DNA from: Lachnoclostridium sp. UBA1434
Lineage (GTDB): Bacteria > Bacillota > Clostridia > Lachnospirales > Lachnospiraceae
Direction of reading: 5' to 3'
DNA: 19,003 bases
NCBI GenBank assembly: GCA_002329645.1
Contig: DCTS01000107.1
Location: 1,024-20,026, forward strand
The notes beneath the pieces were generated by a model. It did no database searches, was not told where the DNA came from, and was given only the letters and a program-made list of their open reading frames with translations. A program made the translations under genes and the position numbers. Of this stretch, positions 8,152 through 15,043 are shown in pieces; the stretch's first letter is position 1, and each line of letters starts with the position of its first letter.

Positions 8152-9297
8152 ATGGAATATAGAAAAATGGATAACCTTGGTGTAGATGTATCCCTACTTG
8201 GATTTGGATGCATGAGATTTCCTCTTAAGAAGGATGGGAGCATTAATGCCGTGCGGGCCAGACAAATGATAGATCTGGCTTATCAGAACGGAGTAAATTA
8301 TTTTGATACCGCATATGGCTACCATAACGGCGAAAGCGAAAGCTTCACCGGTTCCGCCCTTAAAAAATACGACAGAAAAACCTTTTACCTTGCAACAAAG
8401 CTTCCCCACTGGCTTATTAAAACAACCGAAGATGTCGAGCGCATATTCAATGAGCAGCTTGGCAGGCTTCAAACGGATTATATAGACTTTTATCTTCTGC
8501 ATGCAATGAACCGTAACGCCTTTGACAGAATGGTATCCCTGGGCGCTCTGGAAGTTCTTGAACGGATGAGGACTGAGGGAAAAATACGCTTCATAGGCTT
8601 CTCATTCCATGATGATTATGATGCTTTTTCCTATATATTAAATTACCGGGCCTGGGATTTCTGCCAGATACAGCTTAATTATATGGATACTGAAGAACAA
8701 GCCGGCCTTAAGGGATATGAGCTTACCGAAAAATTGAATGTTCCCCTTATAATAATGGAGCCGGTAAAGGGAGGCCTGCTTTCCAGACTTCCCTCAGCGG
8801 CAATACGCAAGCTCAAGGCTCTGGATCCCGATAGGAGTGTTTCTTCCTGGGCGCTTCGCTGGGTTGCCTCTCTTCCCAACGTTAAAGTTGTATTAAGCGG
8901 GATGTCAAGCAAGCACCAGGTACTTGGCAATCTGTCCACCTTTGACAGCTTCGTTCCGCTTAGTGACAGAGAGCGGCAGACAGTGGATGAAGTGGTTAAA
9001 TTTTTAAACAAAAGAATAAAGAATGGCTGTACCAATTGCAGATATTGTATGCCATGCCCCGCCGGAGTGAATATTCCTCATAACTTCCGTATATGGAATG
9101 ATTACGGGGTATATAGAAATCCCTATCATACCAGATGGCATTGGCTCTACGGAATAGATGATTCAGCCAAAGCAAAAAACTGTATCGAATGCGGCCAATG
9201 TGAGCAGGTATGCCCTCAAAAGCTAAGCATTCGAGAGAATCTCAAATCCCTCCAGGAAGAGATAGATAATGTGGTTGCATCGCTGCCTCAGGAATAA
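8152..9297 (+). CDS. aldo/keto reductase with C-terminal double [4Fe-4S] domain
   Basis: The protein has 381 residues. Residues 1-280 form an aldo/keto reductase barrel with the catalytic tetrad D52, Y57 (in FDTAYGYHNGESE), K83 (ATK) and H117 (LLH). The C-terminal part carries C293-x2-C-x2-C-x2-CP and C344-x2-C-x2-C-x3-CP, the ferredoxin-like cysteine sets seen in the Fe-S subfamily of anaerobes. Such enzymes are widespread in Clostridia but their substrates are mostly unknown; the added clusters suggest electron exchange with ferredoxin or flavin proteins rather than simple NADPH use. The start has AAAGGA at a suitable distance. It follows the kinase gene by 26 bp and is closed by the terminator at 9379-9413, so it probably belongs to the two-component transcript. 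Confidence 0.92.
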   Translation: MEYRKMDNLGVDVSLLGFGCMRFPLKKDGSINAVRARQMIDLAYQNGVNYFDTAYGYHNGESESFTGSALKKYDRKTFYLATKLPHWLIKTTEDVERIFNEQLGRLQTDYIDFYLLHAMNRNAFDRMVSLGALEVLERMRTEGKIRFIGFSFHDDYDAFSYILNYRAWDFCQIQLNYMDTEEQAGLKGYELTEKLNVPLIIMEPVKGGLLSRLPSAAIRKLKALDPDRSVSSWALRWVASLPNVKVVLSGMSSKHQVLGNLSTFDSFVPLSDRERQTVDEVVKFLNKRIKNGCTNCRYCMPCPAGVNIPHNFRIWNDYGVYRNPYHTRWHWLYGIDDSAKAKNCIECGQCEQVCPQKLSIRENLKSLQEEIDNVVASLPQE

Positions 9298-9378
9298 ATG
9301 CCGGAATGTAAGTTCAATTAAATATAATATGAGAAATATAACTCAGGATTGTTATAAAGGCACATTTCGTCATAAATG

Positions 9379-9413
9379 AATAAGGGGCTGTTGTTATGCA
9401 ACAGCCCCTTATT
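9379..9413. terminator. bidirectional intrinsic terminator between convergent genes
   Basis: A perfect 15-bp stem (AATAAGGGGCTGTTG and its complement) encloses a five-base loop. The GC-rich core is flanked by A-rich and T-rich arms, so it can work for the rightward reductase gene and for the leftward TrmL gene, which ends at 9460. This is the strongest hairpin I found in the window. Confidence 0.85.
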
Positions 9414-9459
9414 GCTATATATCTAAGCCTTTGTGATTTCGAATAATTCTTATTCCTTT

Positions 9460-9951
9460 TTAATCCCAGCTGTACCTGTGCAGCTGTCCCTCAATACTTA
9501 GGCCCTCAAAGCCGTTCTGCCTGAGCGCTTCATAAAGTATGACGGCCACCGAGTTTCCAAGATTAAGGGACCTTATTTCTCCTATCATCGGAATCCTTAT
9601 GCAGTTCTCCCTGTTTTCAAGCAAAAGCTCCTCGGGTATGCCGGCGCTTTCCTTTCCGAACATGATATAACAGTCCGGCTCGTATCTCACCTGGGTATAT
9701 ACCTTTCGTGCCTTGGTTGTTGCCATGTAGAGCTTGATATCTTTATTTCTCTCAAGAAAATCCCGGTAATTATTATATACTGTAACATCAAGGTCCTTCC
9801 AGTAATCAAGCCCCGCTCTCCTTAAATGCTTCTCACTTAAGGAAAATCCCAGGGGCTTAATAAGATGAAGTCTTGTTCCTGTTGCTACGCAGGTTCTTCC
9901 TATATTTCCTGTATTAGCAGGTATCTCAGGTTCCAGCAGTACTATGTTCAT
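9460..9951 (-). CDS. trmL: tRNA (cytidine/uridine-34-2'-O)-methyltransferase, TrmL-like (SPOUT)
   Basis: The protein has 163 residues, the usual length of the minimal TrmL/YibK enzymes that 2'-O-methylate the wobble nucleotide of tRNA-Leu using SAM. The three SPOUT motifs are present: IPANTGNIGRTC (10-21), FGKESAGIPEELL, and IPMIGEIRSLNLGNSVAVILYEALRQ near the end, which forms the trefoil knot. ATG 9951 is chosen over an in-frame GTG at 9963. The ATG lies 4 nt after the TAA of the upstream CheX-like gene, so translation is probably coupled, with AAAAGG inside the end of that gene acting as the binding site. It is the last gene of the leftward string and is followed by the terminator at 9379-9413. 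Confidence 0.94.
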   Translation of the reverse strand: MNIVLLEPEIPANTGNIGRTCVATGTRLHLIKPLGFSLSEKHLRRAGLDYWKDLDVTVYNNYRDFLERNKDIKLYMATTKARKVYTQVRYEPDCYIMFGKESAGIPEELLLENRENCIRIPMIGEIRSLNLGNSVAVILYEALRQNGFEGLSIEGQLHRYSWD

Positions 9952-9955
9952 GCTC

Positions 9956-10426
9956 TTATTCACCTTTTAGGGCAATATTAAACTCTATTGCCTTATTGTT
10001 CTCGTATATAAGAGGAATGCAAATGTTTTTTGCATAGTTGTTGGTGAAGGATATTGTCCCGTTGCCCACGGTGGGCGGGGTTATATCTATCGCAATACCT
10101 CTTGTTGAAAAAATGGTTGCCGTATTCCCCATAATCATATTTCCCAGCTCGCATATTGCACTTTTTGAGATATCATCCATTACGGGAACAGGCATCTGCA
10201 TCATTCTGGATGCGATATCACAGGCTATCTTGGTTTCGAATGCTATCATTACCTGACCGCGTATCTCTCCTGTGAAGCCGATAATTATTATCAGCGTATT
10301 CTCCAAAAATAAAGGATCCTTAATATAGGGCTTGCCCAGTCTTGTGTCTACAAAGCACATCTCCTTAAGTATTCTAGTCGATGCCATCAGGAACGGATTC
10401 AAGTGCTCTGATTTCAATAATGTCAT
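9956..10426 (-). CDS. CheX-like CheY-P phosphatase family protein, orphan
   Basis: The protein has 156 residues and one CheX/CheC-type domain. The active-site pattern E-x2-N is visible as E93 and N96 in ICELGNMIMGN; in CheX two such residues dephosphorylate CheY. Only one copy of the motif is seen, as in CheX rather than CheC. The start has a consensus AGGAGG. It sits 29 bp after the aminotransferase gene and just before trmL, with no chemotaxis or flagellar gene nearby. Stand-alone CheX-like proteins occur in many Clostridia and may act on other receiver proteins; that is inference. Its target here is unknown. Confidence 0.85.
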   Translation of the reverse strand: MTLLKSEHLNPFLMASTRILKEMCFVDTRLGKPYIKDPLFLENTLIIIIGFTGEIRGQVMIAFETKIACDIASRMMQMPVPVMDDISKSAICELGNMIMGNTATIFSTRGIAIDITPPTVGNGTISFTNNYAKNICIPLIYENNKAIEFNIALKGE

Positions 10427-10455
10427 CAGATTATCCTCCTATGTAGAAGTAAAAA

Positions 10456-11625
10456 TTATATGTTAAGTTTATGCCTGGTTACAAAGCGTTCAATTCTCTC
10501 AAGGGCAAGCTTCAGATTATCTATGGAATAAGCATAAGACACCCTGATATAGCCTTCCCCGCAAGCGCCAAAGGCAGTTCCGGGAACCACTGCCACCTTC
10601 TCCTCCTTAAGCAGCTTTGTTGCAAATTCATCGGAAGTCATTCCAAGGCTCTTAATTGACGGAAATACGTAAAATGCCCCGAAAGGCTCAAAGCATTCCA
10701 ATCCAATGCTCCTGATTGCATGTACAAGATAGCGTCTGCGCTTGTCATAAGCATCCCTCATCATTTCCACGTCCGGGTCACCGTTTCTAAGAGCTTCGAC
10801 ACCGGCATACTGGCTCGTGGTTGGTGAACACATTATGGCAAACTGATGAATCTTAATCATTTGCTCAATAATATTAGCAGGTCCCGTTGCATATCCGAGA
10901 CGCCAGCCCGTCATGGCATAGGACTTTGAGAATCCGTTAATAACGATTGTCCTTTCCTTCATTCCCGGGAATGAGGCAATGGATACATGGCTGTCTCCGT
11001 ATGTAAGCTCGGAATATATCTCGTCTGATATAACAAACAGGTCCTTTTCAATTATTATGTCAACAATATTTTTAAGGTCTTCATAATTCATTACAGCCCC
11101 GGTGGGGTTATTAGGGTATGCAAGCACCAGCACCTTGGTCTTGTCGGTAATTGCATCTAAAAGCTGCTGCCTTGTCAGCTTAAACTCATTCTCACCCTTA
11201 AGCTCTATTACCACAGGTACTCCCCCTGCAAGAATTGCGCAGGGATGGTAGGAGACATAGCAGGGCTGAGGTATCAGCACCTCATCCCCGGGATCCAGCA
11301 TGGCCCGAAGCGCGATATCTATAGCTTCACTGCCGCCGATAGTAACAATTGTCTCATGCTCATAATCATAAGACAGGCCGAATCTTCTGTGCAGGTATCT
11401 GCATATTTCTATTTTCAGCTCTTTAAGTCCTGAATTGGAGGTATAAAAGGTTCTGCCCTTTTCAAGGGAGTAGATTCCTTCCTCCCTGATATGCCATGGC
11501 GTATCAAAATCCGGTTCCCCGACACCCAGGGAAATGGCATCCTTCATATCATTTACTATATCAAAAAACTTACGGATTCCCGAAGGCTGAATCCCGGTAA
11601 TTATCTCAGATAACGGATTCCTCAA
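10456..11625 (-). CDS. class I PLP-dependent aminotransferase
   Basis: The protein has 389 residues, full length for fold-type I aspartate/aromatic-like aminotransferases. Visible are the N-terminal IQPSGIRKFFD, GVGEPDFDTP, PNNPTG (171-176), D201 and Y204 that contact the cofactor, and K234 in FSKSYAMTGWRLGY, which forms the Schiff base with PLP. The C-terminal R in YIRVSYA would hold the substrate carboxylate. The start is a TTG whose bases overlap the TGA of the upstream Lrp gene. The next Met, at residue 27, would delete conserved sequence, so the TTG is preferred. The pairing with an Lrp/AsnC regulator suggests amino-acid-responsive control. The substrate is not decidable; PatA-like, aspartate or alanine specificity are all possible. 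Confidence 0.94.
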   Translation of the reverse strand: MRNPLSEIITGIQPSGIRKFFDIVNDMKDAISLGVGEPDFDTPWHIREEGIYSLEKGRTFYTSNSGLKELKIEICRYLHRRFGLSYDYEHETIVTIGGSEAIDIALRAMLDPGDEVLIPQPCYVSYHPCAILAGGVPVVIELKGENEFKLTRQQLLDAITDKTKVLVLAYPNNPTGAVMNYEDLKNIVDIIIEKDLFVISDEIYSELTYGDSHVSIASFPGMKERTIVINGFSKSYAMTGWRLGYATGPANIIEQMIKIHQFAIMCSPTTSQYAGVEALRNGDPDVEMMRDAYDKRRRYLVHAIRSIGLECFEPFGAFYVFPSIKSLGMTSDEFATKLLKEEKVAVVPGTAFGACGEGYIRVSYAYSIDNLKLALERIERFVTRHKLNI

Positions 11626-12104
11626 GGTGTGATCAACATCCTTTCCTCATGCCTGGTTTGAACCAATGGCAGTCCATGCTCCTTGTACTTCTTCAGTACA
11701 AAATGGGTTGCGGTGCTTAATATCGCTTCCATTGGCGCAAGCTTCTCCGATACGAATTTGGCTACCTCCCGCATGGTGGAGCCCTCTATTATGACTGTAA
11801 GGTCGAAACCTCCCGACATAAGGTATACGGATTGCACCTCGTCAAACTGATATATTCTTTCCGCAATTTTATCAAAGCCAAGCCCGCGCTGAGGCGTTAC
11901 CTTTACCTCTATAAGCGCCGTAACCCGCTCACAATTAACCTTATCCCAGTTAATCAAGGTGGGATATCCGCAGATTACGGTTTCATCTTCCATTTCCTTT
12001 ATTGTCCTTACTATTTCTTCTTCTGTGGTTCCAAGCATAATTGCCAGATCTGCCGCCGATATCTTGCTGTTTTTATCAATTGCCTTTAATATCTTTTCTT
12101 TCAT
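11622..12104 (-). CDS. Lrp/AsnC-family transcriptional regulator
   Basis: The protein has 160 residues: an N-terminal winged helix-turn-helix (about 1-50, KISAADLAIMLGTTEEEIVRT region) and a C-terminal RAM/AsnC ligand-binding domain (about 62-140) with the family segment GGFDLTVIIEG. Lrp-type proteins form octamers or similar rings that sense amino acids. Its stop codon overlaps the TTG start of the aminotransferase by four bases, a strong sign that the two are one functional unit. AAGGA upstream of the ATG is 12 nt away, so spacing is long. It follows the AIR-synthase-like gene by 57 bp. Confidence 0.92.
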   Translation of the reverse strand: MKEKILKAIDKNSKISAADLAIMLGTTEEEIVRTIKEMEDETVICGYPTLINWDKVNCERVTALIEVKVTPQRGLGFDKIAERIYQFDEVQSVYLMSGGFDLTVIIEGSTMREVAKFVSEKLAPMEAILSTATHFVLKKYKEHGLPLVQTRHEERMLITP

Positions 12105-12161
12105 ACAATATACACATCCTTCTCTTTTTACTAACCGGCATGCTTTGCGCGGCTATACTAA

Positions 12162-13145
12162 TCATACAACCTTATATAATTCATCCGCTTTCGGCGGCTC
12201 AAGAAAGCGCCTTTCATCCCCGTTTTTAATTATCCTGTCATTCCCTTTTGTAATACGGCCTATGACGGCAGCTTCAATCCCCTCGGATTCTAAACGCTCC
12301 ACCAGCAGATTGGCCTTATCCGTAACAATCAGCATACATCCGCTGGATATCAGCATATAGGGATTGATGTCAAAAAACTCGCAGATTTCAACCGTCTCCT
12401 GCTTAAGCCGGATTTTCTCCAGGTTTACCTCAAGGCCTGCTCCGGAAGCTGCTCCGATTTCCCATAACGCGCCGAATATTCCGCCTTCCGTGACATCGTG
12501 CATCGATGTCACGCCAACCGCTCGTGCAATTCTTGCCTCGGGCACCACGGATATATGTTCAAGCAGCCGTTCTGCTCCTACGATAAAGCTTGCCGGGTAT
12601 TTTGCCAAAAGCTCCGTCTTCTTTTCCCTGGCAATGATGGCTGTCCCCTCAAGCCCTGCCCATTTTGTCATTACAATTTCCTGACCCGGAACGGCTCCTG
12701 CTGTTTTTATTACTTCGCCTTCCTTAATGCTTCCTATTCCGGTTACTGTTATGACGGGCTGGCTGACAGCTCTTGTAACCTCGGTATGCCCTCCGATTAT
12801 TTCTATATCAAGCTGTCTGCAGACAGCCTCTATATCCTGCATCATGGTCCTTAAGCTTTCTTCCTTAAATCCCACCGGCAGCAATATGGTCAGCATCATC
12901 CCGATTATGTCTGCGCCGTTGGAAGCCAAATCATTGGCAGTTACATGGATGGCCAGGGTTCCGATATCCTGCACTGTACCGGTGATGGGATCCGTCGACA
13001 GCACAAATGCCTTGCCCCCGCCGGCTGCTATAATACTGCAATCCTCGCCTATTGCAGGCCCTACCAGCACCTCAGGCCTTCTTTTGCCTATCTGGTTTAA
13101 TATGGACCTTTTTAGTACTGTTTCACTTACCTTACCTGCTTCCAT
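12162..13145 (-). CDS. AIR synthase-related protein (HypE-like), lacking the HypE C-terminal cysteine
   Basis: The protein has 327 residues of the PurM/HypE/ThiL/SelD ATP-binding fold. Family marks are GPAIGEDC (29-36), TDPITG (51-56), TANDLASNGADI (69-80), GGHTEVT (118-124) and HDVTEGGIFGALWEI (216-230). True HypE ends in PRIC, whose Cys is carbamoylated and then dehydrated to a thiocyanate for NiFe-hydrogenase cyanide ligands. This protein ends in ADELYKVV, so it cannot do that step, and no other hyp gene is nearby. It is best described as a HypE-like AIR synthase family protein of unknown substrate. It lies 65 bp after the vanW-family gene and 57 bp before the Lrp gene. The ribosome binding site (GGGGAT) is weak. 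Confidence 0.88.
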   Translation of the reverse strand: MEAGKVSETVLKRSILNQIGKRRPEVLVGPAIGEDCSIIAAGGGKAFVLSTDPITGTVQDIGTLAIHVTANDLASNGADIIGMMLTILLPVGFKEESLRTMMQDIEAVCRQLDIEIIGGHTEVTRAVSQPVITVTGIGSIKEGEVIKTAGAVPGQEIVMTKWAGLEGTAIIAREKKTELLAKYPASFIVGAERLLEHISVVPEARIARAVGVTSMHDVTEGGIFGALWEIGAASGAGLEVNLEKIRLKQETVEICEFFDINPYMLISSGCMLIVTDKANLLVERLESEGIEAAVIGRITKGNDRIIKNGDERRFLEPPKADELYKVV

Positions 13146-13210
13146 ATATACATCCCCATCACATCTGTGCCAATTAATTATTCGGCCTTAACATCCCCTG
13201 GGTTCCGGGC

Positions 13211-14701
13211 TTAATCCTGTATAATATCCGGGATTACATCCATCTGCAGCTGGCCGTCCGGATTCGTCCTGTTATTATTAATTGACTGGCTTTCTATATT
13301 ATTCTGCTGCTCCTTGGGTTTGGCCGTGTTGGTATTCTTAGGCTTTTCTTCCTTGGTACCAATGGTAACATAACGAGGCTCCGCACTGTAAGAGCTTGTA
13401 TTCACCAGCGTCCTGCTTACCTCAACGTTATTCTCGTATACTATCTTGTAAAGCTCAGCCTTATAACCCCTATGGGCGGATTGTGTAACCTTCCTGTAGC
13501 TCTTGGGCTTGGTAGGATCCTCCTCGATAACATCCGGCGGAGGCGAAGTTTCTTTCAATATCCTGGTTTCAAATTCCAGTCTCCTGTTTACAGTGTCCCG
13601 GGTCTCGTGCCCCCATACATTAAAGGTTATTTTCCTGTCATTCGTGTATGCTTCGATAAGAATCGGCGCATCCGTATTGTTTTTAATCTTCAGGTCCTTA
13701 TAATCCTCGGAAATTGCCGCATCCCTGGATACCTCCACATAGCTTACCGTCATTGAATGAGGAAATCTTTCCACAATCTCAAGCTCGGAAAATAAAGACG
13801 CATTATACAGGGTAGTGGTTACCTGGCATGCTCCTCCGCCTACGCTGTCTACCACCTTGCCCTGTCTGTAGGCGCCTGCAACATAATATCCGTTCTCGGC
13901 TGAAAAGGGTGTAAGGTAATCATGCGCGGAGAATATCTCTCCCGGATACAGCACAATATTATTCAGCAGTCTTGCGCCGTTGGCAAGATTAGCCGCCCTG
14001 CCTTCTGCAGAATCGGTATATTCCGTGGTAAAGGTGCCGAGTATGGTATTGCATTGCTCAACAACCTCCCTGGTAAACAAGGGCACATCCTCTTCCATTA
14101 CCGCATTGACCACCAGGTCCAGACGGTTCCAGTTGTTAAATATCGCATCAACAACCGCGTTCACGGTAGCATCAACATTAACCATGCTGCCGTTTACATG
14201 ATCGGTATAATAAAATTTGCCGTTTCTTCTGGTTACAGTTGCGTTGATTGGCTGAATATTGTAAACCGTTGCCTTTTTTGCAACTATATCCATAAGCTTT
14301 TCTTCGTTTATAGTAAAGGTAAGGGGATATACCTTTTTTCCGTGTTCAATATCCTTTAAATCCTTGTATCTTCTTATAAGATTACCGGCTGTACCCAGAG
14401 ATAAAGCCTGCCTGATATTATCATTGGGCTTATACTTGTAATCCAGCTCTCCAAAGGTCGTATATGCAGCATTGTTGCCCACTAAGATTGCAATCTGCTT
14501 CTTTCTTAAGCCTCTGACAAACTCGTCAACCGCCGACTTGGCTTCCCTTGCAGTCATTCCGCTTACATCAACCGTATCTATGAACACACCCTTGGCTATT
14601 CTTACATCGTCTTCGGCAGCAGCCGCATATGCCTTCCCCGACAACATCAGGGCCAGCAATATAAATAATATCGCAGATGACCAAATTACCTTTCTGCTCA
14701 T
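13211..14701 (-). CDS. secreted VanW-family protein with G5-like C-terminal region
   Basis: The protein has 496 residues. Residues 1-27 are a signal peptide (hydrophobic 6-20, AYA cleavage-like site). Residues about 30-210 contain PG_binding_4-like repeats, about 215-365 the VanW domain (AANLANGARLLNNIVLYPGE, GGGACQVTTTLYNASL), about 395-455 a G5-like strand pattern, and the rest is an Asn/Gln/Lys-rich tail. VanW proteins are common cell-envelope proteins of Firmicutes with unproven biochemistry; despite the name they do not by themselves give vancomycin resistance, and no other van gene is present. ATG 14701 is chosen over an upstream in-frame start at 14734 because AAGGAGG precedes it and the signal peptide then begins properly. 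Two promoters lie upstream. Confidence 0.9.
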   Translation of the reverse strand: MSRKVIWSSAILFILLALMLSGKAYAAAAEDDVRIAKGVFIDTVDVSGMTAREAKSAVDEFVRGLRKKQIAILVGNNAAYTTFGELDYKYKPNDNIRQALSLGTAGNLIRRYKDLKDIEHGKKVYPLTFTINEEKLMDIVAKKATVYNIQPINATVTRRNGKFYYTDHVNGSMVNVDATVNAVVDAIFNNWNRLDLVVNAVMEEDVPLFTREVVEQCNTILGTFTTEYTDSAEGRAANLANGARLLNNIVLYPGEIFSAHDYLTPFSAENGYYVAGAYRQGKVVDSVGGGACQVTTTLYNASLFSELEIVERFPHSMTVSYVEVSRDAAISEDYKDLKIKNNTDAPILIEAYTNDRKITFNVWGHETRDTVNRRLEFETRILKETSPPPDVIEEDPTKPKSYRKVTQSAHRGYKAELYKIVYENNVEVSRTLVNTSSYSAEPRYVTIGTKEEKPKNTNTAKPKEQQNNIESQSINNNRTNPDGQLQMDVIPDIIQD

Positions 14702-14769
14702 TATTAATCCTCCTTGTAAATTACAGACAACCAACAGTGACCTTATAACATCTTATGAAACTTCTTCCT

Positions 14770-14797
14770 ATTTTACCATATAAGACGGATTTATCAA
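14770..14797 (-). promoter_or_regulatory. proximal vanW-family promoter, extended -10
   Basis: Read leftward, TTGATA (14792-14797), a 16-bp spacer ending in TGG, and TAAAAT (14770-14775). This gives an extended -10 with a good -35. The transcript would start near 14763, about 60 nt before the ATG at 14701. Confidence 0.65.
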
Positions 14798-14799
14798 GC

Positions 14800-14828
14800 A
14801 TTATATGCATGTGACCGGCTTGTGACAA
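14800..14828 (-). promoter_or_regulatory. distal vanW-family promoter with perfect -10
   Basis: Read leftward, TTGTCA (14823-14828, five of six), exactly 17 bp, and TATAAT (14800-14805, six of six). The start point would fall within or next to the -35 of the proximal promoter. The -35 box itself lies inside a TGTGAC/GTCACA inverted repeat (14821-14826 with 14845-14850). Confidence 0.6.
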
Positions 14829-14850
14829 AATTACCGGACCGTTCGTCACA
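14811..14850. promoter_or_regulatory. cluster of GTGAC motifs, possible regulator site
   Basis: GTGAC occurs at 14811-14815 and again at 14822-14826, 11 bp apart on the same strand, and inverted as GTCAC at 14845-14849. Direct repeats spaced by one helical turn are typical of OmpR-type response regulator sites. The cluster overlaps the distal vanW promoter and touches the -35 of the rightward promoter at 14851. Confidence 0.35.
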
Positions 14851-14879
14851 TTGACATTTGACTATCCTTTATGTATATT
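14851..14879 (+). promoter_or_regulatory. rightward sigma-A-type promoter reading antisense to the small ORF
   Basis: TTGACA (14851-14856, perfect), 17 bp, TATATT (14874-14879, five of six). The transcript would begin near 14886, run antisense across the small peptide gene at 14878-14985, and reach the gene at 15044 with a leader of about 158 nt. Confidence 0.6.
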
Positions 14880-14985
14880 AATTAAGTAAACTGATAATAT
14901 AAGGAATCGTCATAGAAAGTACTAAAATTACTATTATGACGGTGGAAATTATCTTCCTTGTTCTCTTGTTGTGCAGATTAATCAT
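14878..14985 (-). CDS. 35-residue single-pass membrane peptide (unlisted small ORF)
   Basis: This short ORF starts at ATG 14985 and stops at TAA 14878-14880. It encodes a basic N-terminus (MINLHNKRTRK) followed by a hydrophobic helix (residues 12-34) and nothing more. The ribosome binding site GAGGTGAT, at ideal spacing, is one of the best in the window, which is the main argument that it is translated. I do not recognise a named family. Its promoter must lie at or beyond 14990, inside or against the start of the divergent gene at 15044; I see only a weak TATAAG-like -10 there. It could also be read together with the downstream vanW-family gene, 176 bp away. Confidence 0.68.
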   Translation of the reverse strand: MINLHNKRTRKIISTVIIVILVLSMTIPYIISLLN

Positions 14986-15043
14986 GCTATCACCTCTTTC
15001 ATTGGGCTTATAACCTTCCATATTGAGAAAGGCCGTGTATTCT

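Noticed and set aside
12727..13191. Rightward 154-codon open frame
   Set aside because: It lies wholly against the AIR-synthase-like gene, has no ribosome binding site that I trust, and its composition is that of a complementary-strand shadow.
13922..14359. Rightward 145-codon open frame opposite the VanW-family gene
   Set aside because: The VanW gene has signal peptide, family motifs and a strong binding site; the opposite frame has none of these.
13211..14701. VanW gene as evidence of glycopeptide resistance
   Set aside because: No vanHAX, vanRS-specific or vanY/vanZ genes are present; VanW-domain proteins are ordinary envelope proteins in this group.
14821..14850. TGTGA...TCACA as a CRP-type site
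   Set aside because: The half-sites are separated by 18-20 bp, far more than the 6 bp of CRP sites; kept only as part of the GTGAC cluster.
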